Source of the DNA: Bodo saltans
Lineage: Eukaryota > Euglenozoa > Kinetoplastea > Eubodonida > Bodonidae
NCBI GenBank assembly: GCA_001460835.1
Contig: CYKH01000672.1
Coordinates: 1-25,385 of the forward strand
Length of the DNA: 25,385 bases
Reading direction: 5' to 3'
The notes beneath the pieces are model-generated. The model saw nothing but the letters and a program-made list of their open reading frames with translations. It was not told where the DNA came from and did not search any database. The position numbers and the translations under genes were made by a program. Positions 1 to 6,811 of the stretch are shown here, piece by piece; the stretch's first letter is position 1, and each line of letters starts with the position of its first letter.

Positions 1-2653
1 CGGCAAGCACGGTCATTCCCACGGCGGCGGCGGTCAATGCGGCGGCGGTGGCGGTGGCGGCCCGCAAGAACCAGTGTCTGTCGAGTCCGCTTGCGGCACC
101 GGAGACTTAGCTCAAGTGATTTTATTTCACGTCCAAGGCGTAGAAGTGGCGCAACGTTTGCAGCCCTATGGCGGCGTGGAAGCCCCACCACTGATGTGGG
201 CTGCGCTGAAGGGTCACTTGCCGATTGTGAAGTTTTTGATCGATAGGGGAGCAGATATTCATCGCAGTACAGCAGATGGTCAAAACGCTCTCCACTGGGC
301 TGCCACAGAGTCTCGCTACGAGGTGGTGGACGCACTACTTCAGCTCGGTGCTCGGCCCACCGATATGGACGTTCGCGGATACAATTCATACTTCGTGGCC
401 GTGCAAGCCTCCAACCTAGCGACCTTGGCGTTGTTGGTTCAAGCAGAAAAGCCCGATCCCGCGATGCGCGACTCGGAGCAGCACACACTCATGCACTGGG
501 CTGCCTATCGCGGCTCACTCGCCTTGTGCCAGTATGTACACGAGGTGCTCGGTGTGACAATCGATGCCATCGATAACCAAAAGCGATCTCTGCGACAGAG
601 TCTCGCTACGAAGTGGTGGACGCACTTCTTCAGCTCGGTGCTCGGCCCACCGACATGGACGTTCGCGGATACAATTCATACTTCGTGGCCGTGCAAGCCT
701 CCAACCTAGCGACCTTGGCGTTGTTGGTTCAAGCAGAAAAGCCCGATCCCGCGATGCGCGACTCGGAGCAGCACACACTCATGCACTGGGCTGCCTATCG
801 CGGCTCACTCGCCTTGTGCCAGTATGTACACGAGGTGCTCGGTGTGACAATCGATGCCATCGATAACCAAAAGCGATCTGCGCTGCATTGGGCCGCCCGT
901 GAGGGCCATGAGGAGGTATGTGCGTACTTGCTGTCCAAAGGTGCTCGCCCTACTCTAGTCGACGCCGATGACCTCACTCCGGTTGCCCACGCAACCGATC
1001 GTAACCAACGGAATGCGGTCCTCGTGCTCACCCAAAACATTCATGAAGTTGCCACTCGTCGTCGTGCCGGGACACTGTCACTTATGATCCTCGACCGTGC
1101 CGCCTTACTTTCCGGTCTTTTTGGTGTTGGGTACATCATCATCGCCTTCGCAGCGATGCTCTTCATCCCTCCAGTGTTCGCCCACATGGCTTTTGGTTTG
1201 TACTTTGGAAAGAATCTACTATTCACTGTCCTCTACCGTATGCCGCCGAATCACCGCTCCCAAGGCAGCGACCAGAACGACTTCCGCAAGATTGCCACAG
1301 CGAGCGGCATTCCTCAGACATTCGGGGAGGCGGTGCAGTCATTGGATTATGTTCTCCGTCGTCGTGAGCCTGCTAACGTGTTTGCCATCTTGACGTTCTT
1401 CGCCGTTCAAAACGTCAGCCTCCTGACTGCCCAGATCGACCTTGGGCTCTCGTATTGGGCGTTGCTCGTGGCCACTCTGGCAACGATGGCATTGACAAAA
1501 GTCACTGCACTGAAGAGCGTCATGACTTCAGGGTCGATTCATGATAGCGCGATCGTCCGCTTTGTGAAAGAAAAGAAATTTAAGATGCTGCAGCCTCGCC
1601 TGGTAGACCAGGAGAAGCACATTCAGCTCCCCTTGCGAGCATTCTATTGCTTCGAGATTGACGAGATTCCGTATGCCGCCGAATCACCGCTCCCAAGGCA
1701 GCGACCAGAACGACTTCCGCAAGATTGCCACAGCGAGCGGCATTCCTCAGACATTCGGGGAGGCGGTGCAGTCATTGGATTATGTTCTCCGTCGTCGTGA
1801 GCCTGCTAACGTGTTTGCCATCTTGACGTTCTTCGCCGTTCAAAACGTCAGCCTCCTGACTGCCCAGATCGACCTTGGGCTCTCGTATTGGGCGTTGCTC
1901 GTGGCCACTCTGGCAACGATGGCATTGACAAAGGTCACTGCACTGAAGAGCGTCATGACTGCAGGGTCGATTCACGATAGCGCAATCGTCCGCTTTGTGA
2001 AAGAAAAGAAATTTAAGATGCTGCAGCCTCGCCTGGTAGATCAGGAGAAGCACATTCAGCTCCCCTTGCGAGCATTCTATTGCTTCGAGATTGACGAGAT
2101 TGTGAAGTTGTACGATAGCTACAGCGTGGCCATAGACGCGCCCATCGGCGAAGCGAATCTGCACTGGTTCTCCCTGTTCGTGATCAGTTTCACCCTCATG
2201 CAGCTGACTGTGTTCCTATCGTCTTTTGAACAGCTCAGCGAACGCTTCTGCAACGTGCAGCCACCGCGGTCCGGCGCCCTTTGGGGATTTGTCTTCCACG
2301 CACTTCCCTGCGCCATTGCCCCCGTCGACGACTCTTGGATGCATTTCTTGCTGCCCTCGTCCCTGAACTCAGCTGGAGTTTGGATTATCGACTTTTCATT
2401 AGCGGCGTTCGTGATGGGATTGATTGTGTGTGGCCGCACGATCTTCCCATTCGCTTACGGATGCACGAGGAAAGAGCTCATCAACCCTACGGTACCCACC
2501 CAAGAAGGCGACCTTGTGCCCTTGATCCGAGGAATGAAGGCAATCTTCGCTGAGGGTGGCGCTTTCACCAACTTGTTGTTTATGTTCACAGGCCGGTTTG
2601 GGCAGCGATGGCGTGGACTCTACGCCGTGCCCACCCCTCCCTCTGTGAACTAA
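1..2653 (+). CDS. Ankyrin-repeat, DHHC-like multi-pass membrane protein (catalytic motif lost), 5' partial, frame interrupted
   Basis: The frame is open from base 2, starting in a Gly/His-rich stretch, so the N-terminus lies outside the window. About five ankyrin repeats follow (roughly 185-1040), with ALHWAA and LMHWAA motifs. Six hydrophobic segments and a cysteine-rich-domain equivalent (2059-2167) then match the HIP14/Akr1 class of ankyrin palmitoyltransferases, which S-acylate proteins at Golgi or endosomal membranes. Here the signature PxRxxHC...DHHC is present in outline as PLRAFYC...DSYS, with exact spacing but without the catalytic Cys. The downstream TTxE motif is replaced by TRKE. 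The gene is therefore probably a pseudoenzyme. Two tandem duplications (300-879 and 1236-2101) shift the frame by +2 and +1, so the coding frame runs in three segments (2-~590, ~591-1668, 1669-2653). Removing one copy of each leaves at least 642 residues. The family assignment is firm; whether the breaks are real is doubtful. Confidence 0.82.
300..879 (+). repeat. Direct tandem duplication, 290 bp x 2, in the ankyrin region
   Basis: Copy 1 is 300-589 and copy 2 is 590-879, directly abutting. I count four differences, all within the first 65 bases (304/594, 322/612, 337/627 and a GAT/GAC pair). All four are silent in the ankyrin reading frame. The remaining ~230 bases appear identical. Because 290 is not a multiple of three, the second copy is read in another frame and a stop follows at about 709. 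The pattern fits two overlapping, slightly different alleles joined end to end, or a very recent unequal exchange between alleles. Confidence 0.93.
1236..2101 (+). repeat. Direct tandem duplication, 433 bp x 2, across TM segments and the start of the cysteine-rich domain
   Basis: Copy 1 is 1236-1668 and copy 2 is 1669-2101, exactly abutting. The first ~260 bases are identical. Five substitutions cluster in the next ~120 bases (AAA/AAG, TCA/GCA, CAT/CAC, GCG/GCA, GAC/GAT), four of them silent and one Ser to Ala. The length is 3n+1, so the frame shifts at the junction. Copy 1 ends in the middle of the DHHC-like domain, just before the DSYS codons; only copy 2 continues into the rest of the gene. 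Confidence 0.93.
2059..2167 (+). other. Degenerate DHHC cysteine-rich domain (DSYS in place of DHHC)
   Basis: Compared with the family pattern CxxCxxx[RK]PxRxxHCxxCxxCxxxxDHHCxWxxNCxGxxNxxxF, the sequence keeps P, R, one Cys, the Asp of DHHC, the IG pair, the Asn and the final Phe at exact spacing (PLRAFYC, then YDSYSVA, then PIGEANLHWF). The other zinc ligands are replaced by Asp, Lys, Ile, Ile and Pro; HC has become YC and DHHC has become DSYS (codons 2114-2125). Without the acyl-accepting Cys the domain should not form the acyl-enzyme intermediate. Confidence 0.8.
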
Positions 2654-2673
2654 ATACACCCACCTAGAGAATC

Positions 2674-2709
2674 ATGTTGACGGAGAGAGTTATGTTGAAG
2701 GAGAGAGTG
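2674..2709 (+). repeat. 18-bp tandem duplication in the 3' flank
   Basis: Two adjacent 18-base units differ at two positions (C/A at the eighth base, T/G at the last). They lie 21 bases past the stop of the ankyrin/DHHC-like gene, probably in its 3' UTR. Confidence 0.85.
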
Positions 2710-3090
2710 AACAAACCGAACAGATCTTCAGAGCAGATCGTTTCCCAAAGGATAACTTTATTTTTATGTTTGCTTCACGTCGTGATGTCTTTTTTGCTTG
2801 TTCCTTTCCATTCATCGCGTTGTGTGCAATGCTAATTACGCACAGGTATAATATCACGTTGACATGGCCACAGCCTGCATTGAGTTGTTTTTTGTGAGGG
2901 GCATCAATGAAAAGTGTTCCAGCCACAGAACAGAAAGCAGAAGATCACGTGTATTTTGCTGTTATTTTCGAGTGAATGGAAGGGGGCAGAAATGATGTGT
3001 AACTTTTTATTGTTAGTGACAAAATGCCGCGATAACAAAATCTGGAAGGCAAAAGTCTTCGAATTTAAAGACGATATTCTTTTGGCTTGA

Positions 3091-3125
3091 CTTTTTCTCA
3101 CTTCATTTTCATTGTTTTTTCGCAG
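3091..3125 (+). promoter_or_regulatory. Probable trans-splice acceptor of the TLC-like gene
   Basis: A long T/C-rich tract runs directly into CGCAG, the classic kinetoplastid spliced-leader acceptor layout. The AG at 3124-3125 would leave a 55-base leader with no ATG before the start codon at 3181. Confidence 0.65.
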
Positions 3126-3180
3126 CGCTAGAAGTCAAAAGTATTATCATCATCGTCGACACCCTTTTTTCACGTTTTCT

Positions 3181-4545
3181 ATGCAAGCCGCCTCCTATCC
3201 AGTGCCTCACACGCAAATTGTTCGTCGCCGTGTCGTCCCACCAGCGGAGGATACACAAGATGCACCACCACCGGTGACATTGAACACCACAAAGCCTGAT
3301 CATAGGAATATTGCAACATCGGAAGAATTTTGGAACCACGAGGACTTGATGGAAATGGCGGCCAAGCGCAACGCGGCGGCATCTGAAGAGTTGTGGATGC
3401 ATCCACAACATCAGAGTGACGCTGCAAGAGATCCAACGACTGCACCTCCTCCCCTTCGCCGTCCGATGGTTTGGGGTGCTGCCCCGCCGCTTCGTTCTGC
3501 TGCTCCCCAGCAGCAGCAGCAACATGCGCTGACCCCCTCACCACCCAACTCCCCCAGTCCGACTGAGGGTAGCGTCCCCGCTGGTCAGCCACTGCCACCT
3601 TCCTCAGCACGCCGAGGGACCACTCCCCAGCAAATTCTTCGGGCGTTTGTTTCAGACAATCCATGGGACACTCTGCACGCCCAGCCTGCCCTTGCTGTGG
3701 TGGGCGGTACCACGGCCCTGTCCATGATCAGTGCGTACATTCTGCAGAACCACGTACTCGACACACACGACCACCTCGGTGTGTTTCTGTTCGGCAGTTA
3801 CCTCATCTTCTCCAGTTATTTCATGGTGTATTATTTCCTGGAGCGCTTCTCTACGTCGTTCCGCAAAATTTCTCAAGATAAGAAATTCTACACCATCGGC
3901 AACTTACTGAAGGCTGGCGTGTTGGTCTCGATCACTCCCTTCGCCGTGTACAATTTGATGCTTGTGCTTGTCTACGATACCTGGGAGAGCAATACGCTGC
4001 GCAACCTCGGCTGTATCTACGCCATCCCCGACTTTGTATCAATGGTCGTGGTCCGTCGTATGGCCTGGACGACATGGTTGCACCACATTTGCGTCTGTTT
4101 GTTCAACTACTTCTCGATTCACAACGACTACGCGCAAGAAAACGTGTGCCGGCTGATTGTCGTGTACGCATGCTTCAGTACGTTTGCGTACTGTGTGAAC
4201 ATGCTGCTGGCGTCACGCTTCCTCGGTGTCTCTGCTCAAGTCTCCCGCGTGCTGTCGTTTGTTGCCCTCTGCGTGTACGTGTTTTGCTGCGCTGTGAATT
4301 GGGTGTGGCAAGCACACTACCTTCGTCGCCTCATCCATGAGAATGACCACTGGACCATTTATCTCTACATGACATTAATTTGTTTTGTCATGTGGGATGA
4401 TATCGTGCTGAACCGTTGGTTGCTTCAGAATGCACGTAACACGCACGGGGGGATCTTGGCAGGCGGAAGGCAGCATCAGGATGGCGGTGCTGTTGCTCGC
4501 GGGGCAGCTGGCCCTCGTCGTGGCATTCGAGGTGCGTGTTGCTAG
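3181..4545 (+). CDS. Seven-TM TLC-domain-like membrane protein
   Basis: The ATG at 3181 gives 454 residues; the frame is open further upstream, but the acceptor AG at 3124-3125 and the absence of an upstream ATG favour this start. Residues 1-155 are Pro/Gln/Ser-rich and probably a disordered cytosolic tail. About seven hydrophobic helices follow, near residues 170-188, 199-223, 239-268, 280-312, 322-348, 357-382 and 390-415. The central block resembles TLC (TRAM-LAG1-CLN8) domains, with a membrane-embedded HH pair (residues 301-302) after a WTTWL segment and a WDD motif near the last helix. TLC proteins include ceramide synthases and lipid-sensing or lipid-trafficking proteins. I do not see enough of the Lag1 motif to call a ceramide synthase. 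A TMEM56/TLCD-like protein of the ER or plasma membrane is the more cautious reading. Confidence 0.65.
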   Translation: MQAASYPVPHTQIVRRRVVPPAEDTQDAPPPVTLNTTKPDHRNIATSEEFWNHEDLMEMAAKRNAAASEELWMHPQHQSDAARDPTTAPPPLRRPMVWGAAPPLRSAAPQQQQQHALTPSPPNSPSPTEGSVPAGQPLPPSSARRGTTPQQILRAFVSDNPWDTLHAQPALAVVGGTTALSMISAYILQNHVLDTHDHLGVFLFGSYLIFSSYFMVYYFLERFSTSFRKISQDKKFYTIGNLLKAGVLVSITPFAVYNLMLVLVYDTWESNTLRNLGCIYAIPDFVSMVVVRRMAWTTWLHHICVCLFNYFSIHNDYAQENVCRLIVVYACFSTFAYCVNMLLASRFLGVSAQVSRVLSFVALCVYVFCCAVNWVWQAHYLRRLIHENDHWTIYLYMTLICFVMWDDIVLNRWLLQNARNTHGGILAGGRQHQDGGAVARGAAGPRRGIRGACC

Positions 4546-5249
4546 GCACACTAGCTTAAACGTTAGCGAGAACATTTAAAAAAAGAGAGATCAATAGATC
4601 GTGAACAAAAACAACATGCGCCTCTTCTCCCGCTTATTATAGATGCGTCGACATCCCTTTTTATCAAACATCGACAAGTCCAGTGCTGCTTATAGTGTCT
4701 CCTACCCCCCTCCATTCTTTTTTTTTTTTGTTTGATGTGCCCAAAGCGACCCCCAGTGGCCAGAAACAAAGTCAACACGCGCGTGGTCTCTTTGTCAGGG
4801 TTTTTTTTTTTCCACGCGAGACGCTCAGTTCGTTTGCTCAAATGCTGAGCGAACGCTTTTCAAAATCAAAAAAGTACGCACAACACCAACAAAAACAATC
4901 TAATAGAGTGTGCGCTTGAAGTTGCACTTATTTTGAGGTAGTGAGCTGCTCGTTATTGGTTCGCAATGAATATTCGGCGGCGCGTTCACTTCGAGAGAAA
5001 GATCGAGAGAAGCCAATGCAACCTCCACTTTGCATTATTGGCGTGAGTGACACCCCCTCCTTCTCATTCAGGTATTTTTGCCTTGTTTGTTGCGATTTTT
5101 GTGAATGTACGTGTAGCGTTCGGCTCCGGCGAAACGTACGTAAACGTACGTAAAGCTATGGATGTTTCTCTGAGCCTTGTTGCTGAAGACAGAAAGTCAA
5201 AGAAAAAAAGAACTTAGGAAACTCTTAACCTCCACCAGTCATACCCGAT
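4546..5249 (+). other. Intergenic spacer, 704 nt
   Basis: No gene is supported. Several pyrimidine tracts occur (around 4700-4730 and 4800-4812), which could serve polyadenylation of the upstream gene or alternative splicing. A short palindromic direct repeat (CGTACGTAAA, twice) lies at about 5133-5153. ATGs occur at normal frequency until 5164; after that there are none before the TPR gene. Confidence 0.6.
5221..5238 (+). promoter_or_regulatory. Candidate trans-splice acceptor of the TPR gene
   Basis: A short pyrimidine-rich run ends in CACCAG at 5238, 11 bases before the start codon. A stronger tract ending at 5071 (CTCATTCAG) is the alternative, but it would put ATGs at 5103, 5158 and 5162 into the leader. 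Confidence 0.35.
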
Positions 5250-6089
5250 ATGGGCCTAGGAAATTCCAAAGAGACACACTTCTCTCTCCTGAAGAAGGCC
5301 GAGGGAACACTATCCAACCGCAATGCTAACAAAGCCCAGCTGGAGGTCGCCCTTGATCAAGTACGCCTCGCCATCGAAGAGTCCCCCACCTACCCGCTCT
5401 CTTTCATGATCCTCGCGAAGTTGTTGATGAGGCTCGGTAGGTACCGAGAGGCTGCGGATGCTACGGTTGAGTGCATCGACTTGAGCCCTCAGGAAATGTA
5501 CTCCATGTATTTTATGTTGGCAGACTGCTTAGAGGCGTGTGATGAGTACGAGGCTGCAGTGGCGGCCATTGCAAAAGTACCAAAACCACGACGGGCCGAG
5601 CTGAAGGAAACTCATGAGCGTCGCAAGAAGTACCTTGTGCAGTCCATTCCGCCTGTTGACGGGCGAGACAACAGCAGCCCCTTGGTGCCACCACCCCGCA
5701 CAGCAGCGGCAGGCAACAGTGACATAGAATTAAAGAGCCAAGCATCCTACAGCGACGGCATGTCGCTCGACCACCTTCTTTCCTCAGACAACAGCAGTCT
5801 CGCAGGGTCTGTCACCATGCAAGCAGTAGGTCGTGAGGTAGTCCTGCCTCCGTTAGGTCCTTCAATCCCCGAGGACACTCGTGACGAGCAAGACAGAGCT
5901 CTTGAGGAGTGGTACGAGAACCGAGACAGTGAGCACGGCGCTGCAATGAAGCGTGACTCCAACTACCTTAAGTTTCTCCATGGAAAGCGGAACCAGTACA
6001 TGCTGCGTCCTGTGGATCGCACTCGTGTGAAGAGGATAGGGGAGCACCGTGCAAAGTTTGCTCGACTCTCAGCTGCTCAAACAAAGTAA
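5250..6089 (+). CDS. TPR-like protein with N-myristoylation signal
   Basis: The protein has 279 residues and starts MGLGNSKE. Gly2 and Ser6 fit the N-myristoyltransferase consensus, so the protein is probably anchored to a membrane; with no Cys near the N-terminus, a second palmitoyl anchor is not predicted. Residues 28-125 form helical pairs typical of tetratricopeptide repeats (for example ALDQVRLAIEESPTYPLSFM, then RLGRYREAADATVECIDLSP, then a third pair). Residues 130-200 are Ser/Pro-rich and look disordered. The C-terminal ~75 residues are charged, rich in Arg/Lys, with a WYENRD segment, and I do not recognise them. TPR proteins are usually scaffolds for protein contacts. The start is supported by the myristoylation motif and by the lack of ATG for 85 bases upstream. 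A specific partner cannot be named. Confidence 0.85.
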   Translation: MGLGNSKETHFSLLKKAEGTLSNRNANKAQLEVALDQVRLAIEESPTYPLSFMILAKLLMRLGRYREAADATVECIDLSPQEMYSMYFMLADCLEACDEYEAAVAAIAKVPKPRRAELKETHERRKKYLVQSIPPVDGRDNSSPLVPPPRTAAAGNSDIELKSQASYSDGMSLDHLLSSDNSSLAGSVTMQAVGREVVLPPLGPSIPEDTRDEQDRALEEWYENRDSEHGAAMKRDSNYLKFLHGKRNQYMLRPVDRTRVKRIGEHRAKFARLSAAQTK

Positions 6090-6201
6090 AAACAAATGTC
6101 TGCGTTGATTTTTTTTTTTCAAGTTGGCATGTGTGCGCACAACGGATGACAAAGTTTTGCGCGCAGTGCTTAGTGTAGAGTGTGATAGTTGAGCCTTTCC
6201 G

Positions 6202-6216
6202 CACACACACACACAC
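6202..6216 (+). repeat. (CA)n microsatellite followed by an A-run
   Basis: About seven CA units are followed by a run of A residues. It lies in the spacer and probably varies in length between isolates. Confidence 0.85.
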
Positions 6217-6234
6217 AAAAAAAAGTTCAGTTTC

Positions 6235-6487
6235 ACTAGCGGAGTGACGTTTCCAACTACTGCTGCGTGTTGTGGTGTGGAAGGTGCTTTTTTCCCTTTT
6301 GACTTGTGCATCATGTACCTCAGCATTGTCCACATAGTGTGTCTTTTCCCGTTTGTTTTACTAGCGGAGTGACGTTTCCAACTACTGCTGCGTGTTGTGG
6401 ATTGGAAGATGCTTTTTTTCCCTTTTGACTTGTGCATCATGTACCTCAAGCATTGTCCACAAATTGTGACTTTTCCTGTTTGTTTTA
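6235..6487 (+). repeat. Diverged tandem duplication, about 125 bp x 2, in the spacer
   Basis: Copy 1 (6235-6359) and copy 2 (6360-6487) both start ACTAGCGGAGTGACGTTTCC and both end in GTTTGTTTT. They differ at roughly eight to ten positions including one-base indels, so this is older than the coding duplications. Each copy carries a T-rich tract followed by an AG, so the duplication also doubles a potential splice acceptor. Confidence 0.9.
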
Positions 6488-6504
6488 TTTTTTCGTATCA
6501 ATAG
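6472..6504 (+). promoter_or_regulatory. Probable trans-splice acceptor of the giant surface-protein gene
   Basis: A T-rich tract (TTTTCCTGTTTGTTTTATTT) is followed by the first AG at 6503-6504. The remaining 307 bases to the start codon contain no ATG, as expected for a mature leader. Confidence 0.5.
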
Positions 6505-6811
6505 TGCGCGTCTCTCTGCAACAGTAGAGACCACTTGTCACAAAAGCGAAGTTGTGTTTAAAAAAAAGAAAAGGGAAACGATACTTCCGTTGTGTGGCAT
6601 TTTCTAAAGCAAAAAAGAAAGAGAGTCGAGAAGAAAAAAAGCCGCACTCCCCCCACACGGTTTTAACTCCCCCACAACACATCAATATTATTTAGCAAGA
6701 AAAGAAACAGGGATATTGCCGTAGAAACAACGCAAATCCCAACTTTTCGTAGACTCCAAAACAAAACAGCTCCCACATCTCAACAACAACAAAAAAAACA
6801 TCCTTTACAAA

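Larger units (their letters stand above)
2654..3180 (+). other. Intergenic spacer, 527 nt
   Basis: No credible gene is visible on either strand. The spacer begins with two copies of an 18-base unit (2674-2691 and 2692-2709, ATGTTGA followed by purine-rich sequence). It ends with a pyrimidine tract and AG at 3124-3125. The last ATG before the next gene is at 3024, so the proximal 154 bases are free of upstream start codons. Confidence 0.7.
6090..6811 (+). other. Intergenic spacer and leader of the giant gene, 722 nt
   Basis: The first part holds a (CA)n run and a 125-bp tandem duplication. The second part, 6442-6811, has no ATG for 370 bases and is rich in A-runs, consistent with a trans-spliced leader. 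AG sites follow pyrimidine-rich sequence at 6504 and again at about 6694, so leader length may vary. No gene is visible. Confidence 0.65.

Noticed and set aside
3112-3180. An upstream extension of the TLC-like protein (open from 3112)
   Set aside because: It would start from TTG and would span the splice acceptor AG at 3124-3125, so the mature mRNA could not contain it. The ATG at 3181 is preferred.
3181-4545. Calling the TLC-like protein a ceramide synthase
   Set aside because: An HH pair and a DD pair are present in hydrophobic context, but the full Lag1 motif is not recognisable and the N-terminal half is low-complexity. A generic TLC-like call is all the sequence supports.
4941-5153. A 70-codon open frame upstream of the TPR gene
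   Set aside because: It lacks an ATG at its listed start, has mixed composition and lies over a pyrimidine-rich acceptor-like tract. It reads as spacer.
5133-5153. CGTACGTAAA repeated twice before the TPR gene, as a regulatory operator
   Set aside because: Two short palindromic units in spacer DNA are weak evidence. Kinetoplastid genes are not normally controlled by operators, and the repeat is isolated.
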